A stretch of DNA of 48,210 nt from Clostridia bacterium (GTDB lineage: Bacteria > Bacillota_A > Clostridia > Oscillospirales > CAG-272): positions 1-48,210 of the forward strand of contig JAFTRQ010000186.1 of assembly GCA_017462125.1 (NCBI GenBank), in the 5' to 3' direction. The position numbers were made by a program, and so were the translations under genes. Within the stretch, counting starts at the first letter, position 1; each line of letters starts with the position of its first letter. Below, in pieces: positions 8,630 to 17,024 of the stretch. The notes beneath the pieces were generated by a model. That model did no database searches and was not told the origin of the DNA. It saw nothing but the letters and a program-made list of their open reading frames with translations.

Positions 8630-8678
8630 GTATCAAAATAAATTTGTGCCGCATTTTGCGGCGGAATGGAGATTAATC

Positions 8679-9098
8679 ATGAGAAGATTTAACGTAACCG
8701 TTAACGGTGTCACATATGACGTAGTGGTTGAAGAGGTTGGCGGCGCTCCTGCAGCAGCTCCCGCAGCAGCTCCCGCAGCAGCCCCCGTAGCAGCCCCCGT
8801 AGCAGCCCCCGTAGCAGCTCCCGTAGCAGCTCCCGTAGCAGCACCTGCGGCAGCACCTGCAGCAGCTCCTGCAGGCACAGCAGGCGCAGTTGCTGTCAAG
8901 GCTCCTATGCCCGGTACCATTATGAAGATCAACGTAGCACCCGGTCAGGCAGTTAAGAAGGGCGACGTTCTCTGCGTGCTCGAGGCTATGAAGATGGAAA
9001 ACGATATTTCCGCTCCTCAGGACGGTGTGGTTGCTTCCGTCAACGTTCAGAAGGGCGCATCGGTTCAGACTGAAGAAGTTCTCGTAACCCTCAACTGA
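8679..9098 (+). CDS. Biotin carboxyl carrier protein of the decarboxylase
   Basis: Carries CO2 on biotin between the carboxyltransferases and the OadB channel. The 139-residue protein has an N-terminal beta segment (1-20), an Ala/Pro/Val linker (about 23-65) built of near-identical APxA units, and a C-terminal biotinyl domain. The biotinylation motif EAMKME is complete; Lys105 would be modified by biotin ligase. ATG 8679 has GGAG eight bases upstream; the open frame further 5' covers the hairpin region and is unlikely to be translated. The reiterated linker DNA (GCAGCTCCC-type units) is a likely site of length variation. Confidence 0.94.
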   Translation: MRRFNVTVNGVTYDVVVEEVGGAPAAAPAAAPAAAPVAAPVAAPVAAPVAAPVAAPAAAPAAAPAGTAGAVAVKAPMPGTIMKINVAPGQAVKKGDVLCVLEAMKMENDISAPQDGVVASVNVQKGASVQTEEVLVTLN

Positions 9099-9140
9099 CA
9101 GCTGCTTTCCAAAAATATCATTACGAAAGGATTTGTATAG

Positions 9141-10364
9141 ATGGAAGGCATCTTAGACACAATAAAGAATTTTATTGGCAGCATGGGCTTCAATTATATT
9201 GTCGATTGCTATAACGAAGAAGGCGTTTGGATGGGATGGCAGTATCTCGTTATGTATCTGATCTCCTTCGTGCTGATCTATCTTGCAATCGCAAAGGGAT
9301 TTGAGCCTCTGCTCCTTCTCCCCATCGCGATTGGTATGTTGCTTACCAACCTGCCCGGTGCCAATCTGTATCATCTCGATTTCTGGATCGACGATACGGG
9401 AAAGCTGACCGTGCTTGAATCGATCAAGCTGGTCATCAACAAGGGCGGATTCCTTGATCTGCTCTATATGGGCGTAAAGCTCGGTATCTATCCCTGTATT
9501 ATCTTTATGGGTATCGGTGCGATGACCGACTTTACTCCTCTGATCGCAAACCCCAAGTATTTCCTTATCGGTGCGGGCACACAGCTCGGCGTATTCGTGG
9601 CGTTCTCTGCGGCATTCATGTCGGGCTTCTACACCATCGGTCAGGCAGCATCGATCGGTATCATAGGCGGTGCGGACGGTCCTACGGCGATCCTCGTTAC
9701 CAAGACCTTGGGTCCCGCGATCCTTGGCGCGGTTGCGATCGCGGCGTATTCCTACATGGCGCTGATCCCGATGATCCAGCCTCCCTTTATGAAGGCGCTC
9801 ACCACGAAAAAGGAGCGCTTGATCAAGATGGACAAGCTTCGTCCCGTGTCCAGACTTGAAAAGCTTGTTTTCCCCGTGCTGGTAACCTTCGTTGTCGGTA
9901 TTCTCGTTCCCGATGCGCTTTCCCTTGTGGGATGTCTGATGTTCGGTAACATTCTGAACGTTTGCGGCGTGACGGAGCGTCTTTCCAAGACCGTGCAGAA
10001 TGAGTTTATGAACATTATCACGATCCTGCTCGGCATCTCGGTCGGTGCTACCGCGTCTGCGGCAAACTTCCTCAGTATGCAGACCGTCGTGATCATTGTC
10101 TGCGGTCTTGTTGCGTTCTGTATCTCCACCATTGGAGGTCTGCTCACCGCAAAGATCATGAACTGGCTCTCGGGCGGTAAGATCAACCCCCTCATCGGCT
10201 CGGCGGGCGTTTCCGCGGTTCCTATGGCGGCAAGAGTTTCTCAGATCGTAGGACAGAAGGAGGATCCCTCCAACTTCCTGCTTATGCACGCGATGGGTCC
10301 CAACGTGGCAGGCGTTATCGGCTCTGCCGTTGCAGCAGGCGTATTCCTCTCCTGGATCGGCTGA
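9141..10364 (+). CDS. oadB: Sodium-translocating decarboxylase beta subunit
   Basis: Integral membrane carboxybiotin decarboxylase that couples CO2 release to sodium export. The 407-residue protein is strongly hydrophobic with about nine or more membrane segments. It holds the conserved IGGADGPTAI motif, whose aspartate (Asp179) matches the sodium- and catalysis-linked Asp of Klebsiella OadB, and the later GSAGVSAVPMAARV loop. The ATG at 9141 follows GAAAGGA. The gene lies between the biotin carrier and OadA genes, so one channel probably serves whichever carboxyltransferases load the biotin. Confidence 0.96.
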   Translation: MEGILDTIKNFIGSMGFNYIVDCYNEEGVWMGWQYLVMYLISFVLIYLAIAKGFEPLLLLPIAIGMLLTNLPGANLYHLDFWIDDTGKLTVLESIKLVINKGGFLDLLYMGVKLGIYPCIIFMGIGAMTDFTPLIANPKYFLIGAGTQLGVFVAFSAAFMSGFYTIGQAASIGIIGGADGPTAILVTKTLGPAILGAVAIAAYSYMALIPMIQPPFMKALTTKKERLIKMDKLRPVSRLEKLVFPVLVTFVVGILVPDALSLVGCLMFGNILNVCGVTERLSKTVQNEFMNIITILLGISVGATASAANFLSMQTVVIIVCGLVAFCISTIGGLLTAKIMNWLSGGKINPLIGSAGVSAVPMAARVSQIVGQKEDPSNFLLMHAMGPNVAGVIGSAVAAGVFLSWIG

Positions 10365-10402
10365 TCTGCATAAAGATTATAGAAAGGTAAGGTTTTAGAT
10401 AA

Positions 10403-11803
10403 ATGGCACAGGTAAAAATTACCGAAACAGTATTGCGTGACTCTCACCAATCTCTTGTTGCTACAAGAATGACCACCGAGGAGATGCTCCCCATACTTGC
10501 CGAGATGGACAAGGTGGGCTACCACTCCCTTGAGGCTTGGGGCGGCGCGACCTTCGATGCTTGTATGCGATTCCTCAACGAGGATCCCTGGGAGAGACTC
10601 CGCAAGATCAGAGCAGAGGTGAAGAACACCAAGCTTCAGATGCTCTTCAGAGGACAGAATATCCTCGGATACCGTCACTACAGCGACGACGTTGTGGAAT
10701 ACTTCGTTCAGAAGTCTATTGCCAACGGTATCGATATTATCAGAATTTTCGACGCGCTCAACGATCCCCGTAATCTGACCACCGCGATCAACGCGACAAA
10801 GAAAGAGGGCGGTCACGTGCAGGCGGCGTTCAGCTACACTACGGGTCCCGTTTATACGATGGATTATTATTCCAAGTACGCAAAGCAGCTTGAGGAAATG
10901 GGCGCAGACTCCATTTGTATCAAGGATATGGCAGGCCTTCTCAAGCCCTACGATGCGTATGAGCTCGTTAAGACCCTTAAGGCGAGCACTAAGCTTCCCA
11001 TCCAGCTCCATACCCACTATACCGCGGGTCTCGCTTCCATGACCCTTCTGAAGGCGATCGAGGCAGGCGTTGACGTTGTGGATACCGCGATCTCTCCCAT
11101 GGCGATGGGTACCTCTCAGCCTCCTACAGAGACCCTCGTTGCAACTCTGCAGGGAACAGAGTACGACACAGGCCTCGACCTTGATCAGCTCAATAAGATA
11201 TGCAAGCACTTCACACCTCTGCGTGAAAGATATCTCGCGGAAGGACTTCTCAACCCCAAGGCTCTGAAGGTAGACGTAAACGCGCTGCTTTATCAGGTGC
11301 CCGGCGGAATGCTCTCCAACCTGATGTCTCAGCTGAAGCAGGCAGGCAAGGAGGACAAGCTGACCGAGGTTCTCGAAGAGGTTCCGAGAGTAAGAGCAGA
11401 CGTGGGCTATCCTCCTCTGGTTACTCCTTCCTCTCAGATCGTTGGTACACAGGCTGTGTTCAACGTGCTGAACGGCGAGAGATATAAGATGGTCACCAAG
11501 GAATTCAAGGGCGTGGTTCGCGGCGAGTACGGTAAGACTCCCGTAGCCATCGATCCCGAGTTTGTCAAGAAGATCCTCGGCGAGGATGCGAAGGTTATCG
11601 ACTACCGTCCCGCAGACGATCTGAAGCCCGAGCTCGAAGCGCTCCGTGCGGCGATCCCCGCAGGATATCTGGAGCAGGACGAGGACGTGCTGTCCTACGC
11701 GCTCTTTGAGCAGGTAGCGCTCAAGTTCTTTGAGTACAGAAAGAATCAGAAGTATGGCGTTGACGGCAACGCAGATGCTGCCACAGGCGTTCATACAGTT
11801 TAA
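10403..11803 (+). CDS. oadA: Oxaloacetate decarboxylase alpha / 5S-type carboxyltransferase
   Basis: HMGL-like TIM-barrel carboxyltransferase that moves the carboxyl group of oxaloacetate to biotin, leaving pyruvate. Features are LRDSHQS near the N-terminus (metal-binding Asp), FRGQN and GYRHY, the active-site lysine in CIKDMAG, and the metal-binding HTHYT. At 466 residues it ends after the conserved carboxylase domain and has no fused biotinyl domain, so it depends on the separate carrier at 8679. RBS AAAGGTAAGG precedes ATG 10403. Pyruvate carboxylase B-type use in the reverse direction is less likely, because a sodium channel is encoded in the same operon. Confidence 0.95.
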   Translation: MAQVKITETVLRDSHQSLVATRMTTEEMLPILAEMDKVGYHSLEAWGGATFDACMRFLNEDPWERLRKIRAEVKNTKLQMLFRGQNILGYRHYSDDVVEYFVQKSIANGIDIIRIFDALNDPRNLTTAINATKKEGGHVQAAFSYTTGPVYTMDYYSKYAKQLEEMGADSICIKDMAGLLKPYDAYELVKTLKASTKLPIQLHTHYTAGLASMTLLKAIEAGVDVVDTAISPMAMGTSQPPTETLVATLQGTEYDTGLDLDQLNKICKHFTPLRERYLAEGLLNPKALKVDVNALLYQVPGGMLSNLMSQLKQAGKEDKLTEVLEEVPRVRADVGYPPLVTPSSQIVGTQAVFNVLNGERYKMVTKEFKGVVRGEYGKTPVAIDPEFVKKILGEDAKVIDYRPADDLKPELEALRAAIPAGYLEQDEDVLSYALFEQVALKFFEYRKNQKYGVDGNADAATGVHTV

Positions 11804-11812
11804 AAATACGAT

Positions 11813-11841
11813 TTTGGGGAGAAGCAGTGCTTCTCCCCAAA
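11813..11841 (+). terminator. Strong hairpin ending the decarboxylase operon
   Basis: TTTGGGGAGAAGCA pairs perfectly with its complement over a one-base centre (effectively a 12-bp stem with a 5-base loop), nine bases after the oadA stop. The T-run is short or absent, so termination may be partial. Confidence 0.65.
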
Positions 11842-11921
11842 GGCGTGAATACGGTGAACTTAATCAAAAATGATTACGATTTGCCGCCAAATCATCACAA
11901 AAGAAAGATCGTTTGATAAAA

Positions 11922-13127
11922 ATGGAAAAAAACTACGACTTAAAAAAGGCCTTTAAGATCGGCTTTGTTTGTATTTTTACATATCTCATCAATTATTACA
12001 TCCGCAAGTTGCTTCCCGTTCTGTCCACGGATATGATCGGAAGCGGGGAATATACCGAGGCGCTTTACGCGCTGATGTCCTCCACCTATATGATTGCCTA
12101 CGCGGTGGGGCAGCTGATCAACGGCGTGATCGGCGACTATATCAAGCCGAAATACATGGTGTCGTTGGGACTTACCGTGTCAAGCGCGGGTCTGTTTGTA
12201 TTCTCATTCGTGAGCTCGTCGCTTGCCGATGTGGTTGCCTTTGGTATCATCGGCTTCGGACTCTCGATGATGCGTGGCCCTCTAGTCAAGGTCATTTCGG
12301 AGAACACCAAGCAGAAATACGCTCGCGTGTGCTGTACATTTCTGTCCTTCGTCTCCTTCAGCGGACCCTTGCTGGTAGGACTTGTGGCGGCGTTTATGGA
12401 TTGGAAGACCGTGTTCGTTTTCTCCGCGTTCTTTTCCCTTGCCATCGCGATCTTTGCGTTCGTTACGCTGACGCTTTTTGAGAAAAAGGGAATGATCGTG
12501 CCGATCGAAGCCAAGGGCGCTGACGGAAAGCGGGAGAAGGGAAGCTTCTGGAGCGTTTTCAAATTGGATAATTTCGTGCTGTACATTTTTATCGGAATCA
12601 TTGTGGAGACGATGGCGATCTCGCTGGATCAGTGGCTGACGATCTTCTTTACGGGGCATCTTGCCATCAGCGAGGCTACCTCCAAGAGCATTTTCTACGT
12701 GATCAGCATACTTCGCGCGATCTGTCCCTTCCTCAGCCTTTTGATCTTCAAGATCGTAAAGGGGCGCGACCTGCTTCTGATCAGGATCGCATATACGGTG
12801 GCGGCGTGTCTGTTTGTGCTGATGTTCTTTATCGGCGATCCTTGGGTCAACGTGGTGCTTCTGACCCTTGCGCTGATGTGCGCAAGCGTTGCGTCGGCAA
12901 CGATGTGGAGCATCTATATTCCGAGTCTCGGCAAATCCGGCAAGGTGTCGGGAGTCAACGGCATTCTCGACAGCTTCGGATATGCGGGCGCGTCGGTAAT
13001 GAATCTGATCTTTGCGGTGATCTGGACGAGCTTCAGCGGAGGCGGTCTGATCCTTACCTGGGCGGGATTTGTTGCCGCGGGCGCCGTGATTACGCTGTTT
13101 GGTAAAAAGAGAGCTGTTGAAGAGTAA
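11922..13127 (+). CDS. MFS transporter, organophosphate:phosphate antiporter-like
   Basis: A 401-residue 12-helix major facilitator protein. The N-terminal pattern INYYIRKLLPVLSTDM and the MSSTYMIAYAVGQLINGVIGDY segment (helix 2 region) resemble the organophosphate:phosphate antiporter family of GlpT and UhpT. A charged cytoplasmic loop occurs mid-protein (KGADGKREKGSF). Substrate is unknown; a phosphorylated three-carbon compound or sugar phosphate is plausible from the family. Start choice is uncertain: TTG at 11913 sits closer to the AGAAAGA site, but ATG 11922 gives the family-like N-terminus. It lies downstream of the decarboxylase terminator, so it may have its own weak promoter. Confidence 0.8.
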   Translation: MEKNYDLKKAFKIGFVCIFTYLINYYIRKLLPVLSTDMIGSGEYTEALYALMSSTYMIAYAVGQLINGVIGDYIKPKYMVSLGLTVSSAGLFVFSFVSSSLADVVAFGIIGFGLSMMRGPLVKVISENTKQKYARVCCTFLSFVSFSGPLLVGLVAAFMDWKTVFVFSAFFSLAIAIFAFVTLTLFEKKGMIVPIEAKGADGKREKGSFWSVFKLDNFVLYIFIGIIVETMAISLDQWLTIFFTGHLAISEATSKSIFYVISILRAICPFLSLLIFKIVKGRDLLLIRIAYTVAACLFVLMFFIGDPWVNVVLLTLALMCASVASATMWSIYIPSLGKSGKVSGVNGILDSFGYAGASVMNLIFAVIWTSFSGGGLILTWAGFVAAGAVITLFGKKRAVEE

Positions 13128-13150
13128 GTTTGAAAAAATTAGATATTATG

Positions 13151-13193
13151 AATCCCCGAGAGCTTTCTGCGATGCGCAGAGCTCTCGGGGATT
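13151..13193. terminator. Long hairpin between MFS gene and repeat region
   Basis: AATCCCCGAGAGCT (13151-13164) pairs with 13180-13193, and inside it CTGCG pairs with CGCAG around ATG. It begins 24 bases after the MFS stop codon. The hairpin is followed by ATTTGGG rather than a long T-run, so it could stop transcription from either side with moderate strength. Confidence 0.6.
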
Positions 13194-13212
13194 TGGGCTA
13201 ATTTGGAGGACG

Positions 13213-13263
13213 CGTGCCTCCGACGGCGAGCTTTTTTGAAAAAAAGCTCGGCAAAAAACTTTC
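13213..13263. repeat. Fragment of the chain-of-hairpins repeat
   Basis: CTCCGACGGCGAGC, then T-run, GA, A-run and GCTCGGCAAAAAACTTTC match the distal end of the full copy at 13650-13810. The hairpin CGAGCTTTTTT/AAAAAAGCTCG spans 13227-13250. Only the last module of the repeat is present. Confidence 0.6.
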
Positions 13264-13649
13264 CCGAAAAAGGAGAAAAAGTAGCCATTTTGCAATAGAA
13301 AACGGTGGTTATTTCAATCAAAATTTTACTGCTATCGTGTTTCGTGTGAGTTTCAAACTCTTTATAAATATAGGATTTAGTGTTTACTTGCAACACGATA
13401 GTAGATAAATTATGATTTAAAATCGAAACGGTTTAAAAGGACAATTTGGGGACATTTATTCCTTTTTTCGGCGTGTTCTTTTTTGCTAAGCGCAGGATGG
13501 CGCTTGCGCCTCCGGCTGAGCGTAGCGAAGCAGTTTTCATTTGTGCCTCTGGTGTCAAAGAAAAAAGCGGGTAAACGATTTGAAAAGGCTTTGTGTACAA
13601 AGGGAAACTCACTTTGCAAAGCGAAGTTCCCCCGCACCTTTGCACAGAA

Positions 13650-13810
13650 AGGGGAACCCCCCACTTGTGCGGTTCCCCTCTGCCAAGCTTTGCTTGGCAT
13701 TCACCCCTCTGTGGCGCTTTCGAACGATAAGGAGTTTCGCCCTCTGCGGAGGGCGACCGCCGATCGCGGCGGCTCCGACGAGCTTTTGAAAAAGCTCGAG
13801 CAAAACTTTC
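13650..13810 (+). repeat. Chain-of-hairpins repeat, full copy 1
   Basis: About 160 bases forming a series of hairpins: GGGGAACC/GGTTCCCC, TGCCAAGC/GCTTGGCA, CGCCCTC/GAGGGCG, CCGCC/GGCGG, and CGAGCTTTT/AAAAGCTCG (13779-13798). The same order of modules occurs in reverse orientation at 47405-47560. Unpaired segments are nearly identical between the copies, while two stems differ in sequence but keep pairing. It is non-coding. Confidence 0.75.
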
Positions 13811-13881
13811 AATAAGACATCGCCGTGGTGTTTTAACAAACCGTCATATCCCAATTTGAGCCGCGAAATTCTTCCCGCAAG

Positions 13882-14442
13882 TCACAATACGCTTTTTATC
13901 AATTCAGGCATTTCTGCGGAAAGATACGCTATGGCGTCCTTTGTGTGACTCGTCCACAGCTCTGTCATCGACGGTGTCAGAACAAGCGGCATTCTGTGAT
14001 GCACGGGAGTGACGGACTCGTTTGCGCTTGTGGTGAGTATGACGAAGCGCGCGCCGTCGGGATCGTTCCGATAAAGTCCCGCAAGGCAGGAGAGCGGGGA
14101 ATCGGGAAGGTTGAATCTGTATTTTTCTTTGCTTTTTGACCACTCATAGTAGCCGTTGGTGGGGATGATGCATCTCCGATTGAGAAAGCAATCGCGAAAA
14201 AACGGCTTTTCCATAACCGTTTCGGCTCTTGCGTTGATGATTACGCCCTTATGGTTGAAGCCTTGAAAGCCCCATTTGCCGGGGATCGGGCGGTTTCCCG
14301 CGCCGCAGAGGATCGGAACCGTCTCCGTTGGGAAAATTTCGCCCGATTTCAGGCTGACGGCAGGGTAAGCCGCCCTCAAGTGGTCGTAAAGCCTTTTCAT
14401 ATCAATGCTTGTGTCCTCTTCCGTGACGTAGCGACCGCACAT
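13882..14442 (-). CDS. SRAP-family abasic-site DNA-protein crosslink protein (YedK/HMCES-like)
   Basis: Members of this family react with abasic sites in single-stranded DNA through the N-terminal cysteine and shield them. The 186-residue protein has the invariant MCGRY start (Cys2 becomes residue 1 after Met removal), INARAET (Asn70), the glutamate in NGYYEW (Glu100) and the histidines of PVHHRMP (138-139). The start at 14442 is fixed by this motif and by AAAGGAGG upstream; the longer open frame is spurious. It is divergent from dinB across 210 bases that contain a LexA box, consistent with DNA-damage use. Confidence 0.95.
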   Translation of the reverse strand: MCGRYVTEEDTSIDMKRLYDHLRAAYPAVSLKSGEIFPTETVPILCGAGNRPIPGKWGFQGFNHKGVIINARAETVMEKPFFRDCFLNRRCIIPTNGYYEWSKSKEKYRFNLPDSPLSCLAGLYRNDPDGARFVILTTSANESVTPVHHRMPLVLTPSMTELWTSHTKDAIAYLSAEMPELIKSVL

Positions 14443-14523
14443 ACTGTTGCCTCCTTTTGCGAGTATAGATGGGTATGTTTCCTTGCGTTTTTTAAAATGA
14501 AAGAACAAATGTATCAAAAATTA

Positions 14524-14552
14524 TTGACAAAACGGCGGATTGGGTGTATAAT
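14524..14552 (+). promoter_or_regulatory. Sigma-A promoter of dinB
   Basis: TTGACA (14524-14529) and TATAAT (14547-14552) are perfect hexamers with a 17-base spacer, about 100 bases upstream of the dinB start. Confidence 0.85.
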
Positions 14553-14561
14553 GAACAATAA

Positions 14562-14575
14562 AGAACGAGCGTTCT
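14562..14575 (+). promoter_or_regulatory. LexA (SOS) box in front of dinB
   Basis: AGAACGAGCGTTCT matches the Firmicutes LexA/DinR operator CGAACRNRYGTTYC at all but the first base. It starts ten bases after the -10 hexamer, so bound LexA would cover the transcription start and block the dinB promoter. It lies 120 bases from the divergent SRAP gene and might also affect it. Confidence 0.82.
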
Positions 14576-14652
14576 ATATTTATATGATACATCAAAATCA
14601 TCAAATTGTCAAGTGGCTGTGAGGATTTTATTTTGAAAAAACGGGAGGGCTT

Positions 14653-15888
14653 ATGTACAGGAGCATATTGCATTGTGATATGAATAATTTTTACGCGTCG
14701 GTGGAGTGCCGAATGGATCCCACTCTCAGGGGGCGACCCGTTGCCGTTTGCGGCGAGACTGAGGACAGGCACGGCATCGTGCTGGCCAAAAATTATGAGG
14801 CAAAGGCATACGGCGTGGCTACGGGGGAGGCTGTCTGGCAGGCGAAAAGGAAATGCCCCCGCCTTGTGATCGTGCCGCCGCATTACGACGAGTACGTCCA
14901 ATATTCAAGGGCGGCGCGGCAGATATACGAGTGCTATACCGATCAGATCGAGCCCTTGGGGTTGGACGAGTGCTGGCTGGACGTTACGGGAAGTGAGGCG
15001 CTTTTCGGGTCGGGCGAGCGGATCGCGCACGAGATCAGGGAGCGGATCAAGAGCGAGCTTGGGATCACCGCCTCGGTGGGAGTCTCCTTCAACAAGGTGT
15101 TTGCCAAGCTTGGGAGTGATATGAAAAAGCCCGATGCCGTTACCGTGATCACGCCCGAGCGCTTCAGAGAGGAGATCTGGCATCTTCCCGCGTCGGATAT
15201 GCTTGGGGTCGGACGGGCTACCGACAAAAAGCTGTGCCGCTTGGGGATACACACCATAGGAGATCTGGCAAGGTATCCCTGCGCCTGCCTGCGGAAAAAA
15301 TTCGGAAAATGCGGCGAGGATATATGGCGATATGCCAACGGACTTGACGTATCGCGGGTGGTCACGCGGCAGGTCGACGACCTTGACAAGACGGCAGGGC
15401 ACGGCATAACCGCAAGGGAGGATCTGATCGATAACGGGGAGGTGTGGGTCTTTTTGCTGGAGCTGGCGCAGAACGTGGGTCATCGCCTGCGCTTGTTTGA
15501 AAAACGGGCGCGCGGAGTGGCGGTGGCGATCAGAGACGTTTCTCTGTCCGAAAAGCAATGGCAATGCAGGCTGCCTTATCCCACGCAGAGCCCCTATACC
15601 ATCGCCGAGGCGGGGCTGAAGCTGTTTGAGAAAAATTACAATTGGTTTCGGCCGATACGCTCGGTGTCGATCCGCGCCATCGACCTTGTTTCGGAGGACG
15701 TGCCGCAGCAGCTTGACGTATTCACCGACGCGCGGGCTCTCGAGAAAAGGGAAAGGCTTGACGGGGTGGTGGAGAGCCTGCGAGGGCAGTACGGAAGCAC
15801 CATCATCCGCAACGCGATCCTGCTGAATATACCCAAAATGCCGGGGCACGACGTGCTGAACAGAAAGGTGCAGCTTAAGGGCACGTAA
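14653..15888 (+). CDS. dinB: DNA polymerase IV (Y-family translesion polymerase)
   Basis: Error-prone polymerase that copies past damaged bases. The 411-residue protein begins MYRSILHCDMNNFYASVE with the metal-binding Asp9, and has the catalytic pair in GLDECWLD (Asp105, Glu106). A helix-hairpin-helix region (LGVGRATDKKL) and a little-finger domain follow. No clear QLxLF beta-clamp motif is seen at the C-terminus. It is driven by a consensus promoter with a LexA box and faces the SRAP gene. Confidence 0.95.
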   Translation: MYRSILHCDMNNFYASVECRMDPTLRGRPVAVCGETEDRHGIVLAKNYEAKAYGVATGEAVWQAKRKCPRLVIVPPHYDEYVQYSRAARQIYECYTDQIEPLGLDECWLDVTGSEALFGSGERIAHEIRERIKSELGITASVGVSFNKVFAKLGSDMKKPDAVTVITPERFREEIWHLPASDMLGVGRATDKKLCRLGIHTIGDLARYPCACLRKKFGKCGEDIWRYANGLDVSRVVTRQVDDLDKTAGHGITAREDLIDNGEVWVFLLELAQNVGHRLRLFEKRARGVAVAIRDVSLSEKQWQCRLPYPTQSPYTIAEAGLKLFEKNYNWFRPIRSVSIRAIDLVSEDVPQQLDVFTDARALEKRERLDGVVESLRGQYGSTIIRNAILLNIPKMPGHDVLNRKVQLKGT

Positions 15889-16180
15889 GACGCTGTTTCT
15901 TTATTTTGTGCACTTTTTTAGTTGTCTATTTTATCTATTTTGTTTGTTATGACTTTAAAGTAGGGGCAAAATAATAACAAATTGTAAATTGTGCAAATTA
16001 TAATGTCATTTTTTACAAAAAAGTAGTTGACAAATTGGTTATTTTGTAATATAATTGTTTACAATGACGCAAAGAAGTTTGCACTTTTACGTTTGGAATG
16101 CTTTGATCTTTGTGCAAAAAGATAAGAGTTTTGCCAAATTGACCAAAGTCCATTCTTATTACTGATTTCGGAGAACTATC
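15889..16180 (+). other. AT-rich leader region before rsmE
   Basis: The 292-base gap contains one perfect promoter (16027-16055) and several ATTGTAAA/TTTACAAT-like words around it that could be protein-binding sites. No gene or clear terminator is seen after dinB. Confidence 0.5.
16027..16055 (+). promoter_or_regulatory. Sigma-A promoter of rsmE
   Basis: TTGACA (16027-16032) and TATAAT (16050-16055) with a 17-base spacer, about 125 bases before the rsmE start codon. Confidence 0.85.
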
Positions 16181-16945
16181 ATGCCGCGTTTTTTTGTCAG
16201 AAGAAACCAGATCGAAAACGGCGTGGTCACCATACTCGGTGACGATGCGCATCATATCTCCCGCTCGCTTCGTATGGCGGCAGGGGAGCATATCACCGTT
16301 TGCGATATGCAAAAGACCGAATACCTTTGCGTTCTGGAGGGCTTTCTTCCCGACAGAGTTCTGGCAAGAGTGGAGAGCGAGAGCAGGTGCGATACCGAGC
16401 CTCCCTTTGCGGCGCATCTTTATCAGGCGCTCCCTAAGGGAGAAAAGCTTGACAGCGTGATCCAGAAGTCGGTGGAGTGCGGCGTTTCCTCGATCACCAC
16501 CTTTATGAGCGAGCGTTGCATCGCCAAGGAGAAGGGCGACGAGGAAAACAAGCTGCGCAGGCGCAATAAGATCGCCCTTGAGGCTGCCAAGCAATCGGGC
16601 AGGGGACTTGTGCCCGAGGTGTGGGCTACCGTGTCCTTTGGCGAGATGCTGAAGCGCGCGGGAGAGGCGGACATCAAGCTCTTTTGCTACGAGGGTGACG
16701 GCACCCGATCGATGAAGGAGGTCCTTTCGGAGGAAAGGGCAAGACTTGCGGCATCGGGAGAGGACAGATCGCCAAGCATTGCGGTGGTGATCGGCAGTGA
16801 GGGCGGATTTTCCCTTGCGGAGGTGGAAAGAGCGCGCGAGGCGGGGCTGATTCCCGTGGGCCTTGGAAAAAGGATCCTGCGCACAGAAACAGCGTCGGGC
16901 TTTGTGCTCGGATGCCTGTGCTATGAATTTGAATTTGAATTATAA
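16181..16945 (+). CDS. rsmE: 16S rRNA (uracil-1498-N3) methyltransferase
   Basis: SPOUT-class methyltransferase that modifies U1498 in the decoding region of 16S rRNA. The 254-residue protein begins MPRFFV and shows the DDAHHISRSLRM block of the N-terminal PUA-like domain. The C-terminal knot has VVIGSEGGFS and VGLGKRILRTETA, which form the SAM site. ATG 16181 follows CGGAG. The usual neighbour prmA is absent; the next gene is an unrelated regulator. Confidence 0.95.
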   Translation: MPRFFVRRNQIENGVVTILGDDAHHISRSLRMAAGEHITVCDMQKTEYLCVLEGFLPDRVLARVESESRCDTEPPFAAHLYQALPKGEKLDSVIQKSVECGVSSITTFMSERCIAKEKGDEENKLRRRNKIALEAAKQSGRGLVPEVWATVSFGEMLKRAGEADIKLFCYEGDGTRSMKEVLSEERARLAASGEDRSPSIAVVIGSEGGFSLAEVERAREAGLIPVGLGKRILRTETASGFVLGCLCYEFEFEL

Positions 16946-17024
16946 TTTATTATCATAAAAAAGCCGAAAAGGCGTAAAATAATTATTATAAGGAATAAAA
17001 AAAGACACAAAAGGGGTTTAAAAA

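Larger units (their letters stand above)
13128..13881. other. Repeat-rich intergenic region
   Basis: These 754 bases hold no credible gene. From left to right they contain a long perfect hairpin after the MFS gene (13151-13193), a fragment of the chain-of-hairpins repeat (13213-13263), and a 10-bp inverted repeat CTATCGTGTT/AACACGATAG (13332-13401). Next come AT-rich sequence and a full copy of the chain-of-hairpins repeat (13650-13810). Short frames here are composed of the hairpin arms and lack ribosome sites. Confidence 0.75.

Noticed and set aside
8743..8870. Tandem GCAGCTCCC-type DNA repeat considered as a mobile or CRISPR-like array
   Set aside because: The units are in frame and encode the Ala/Pro linker of the biotin carrier, a normal feature of these proteins.
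9153..11794. Two long minus-strand frames opposite oadB and oadA
   Set aside because: Both mirror well-conserved plus-strand enzymes and have no ribosome site or family match.
13650..13810. Possible CRISPR array or attachment site in the repeat region
   Set aside because: The repeated units are hairpins of different sequence with no regular spacers, and there are no cas, integrase or tRNA genes nearby.
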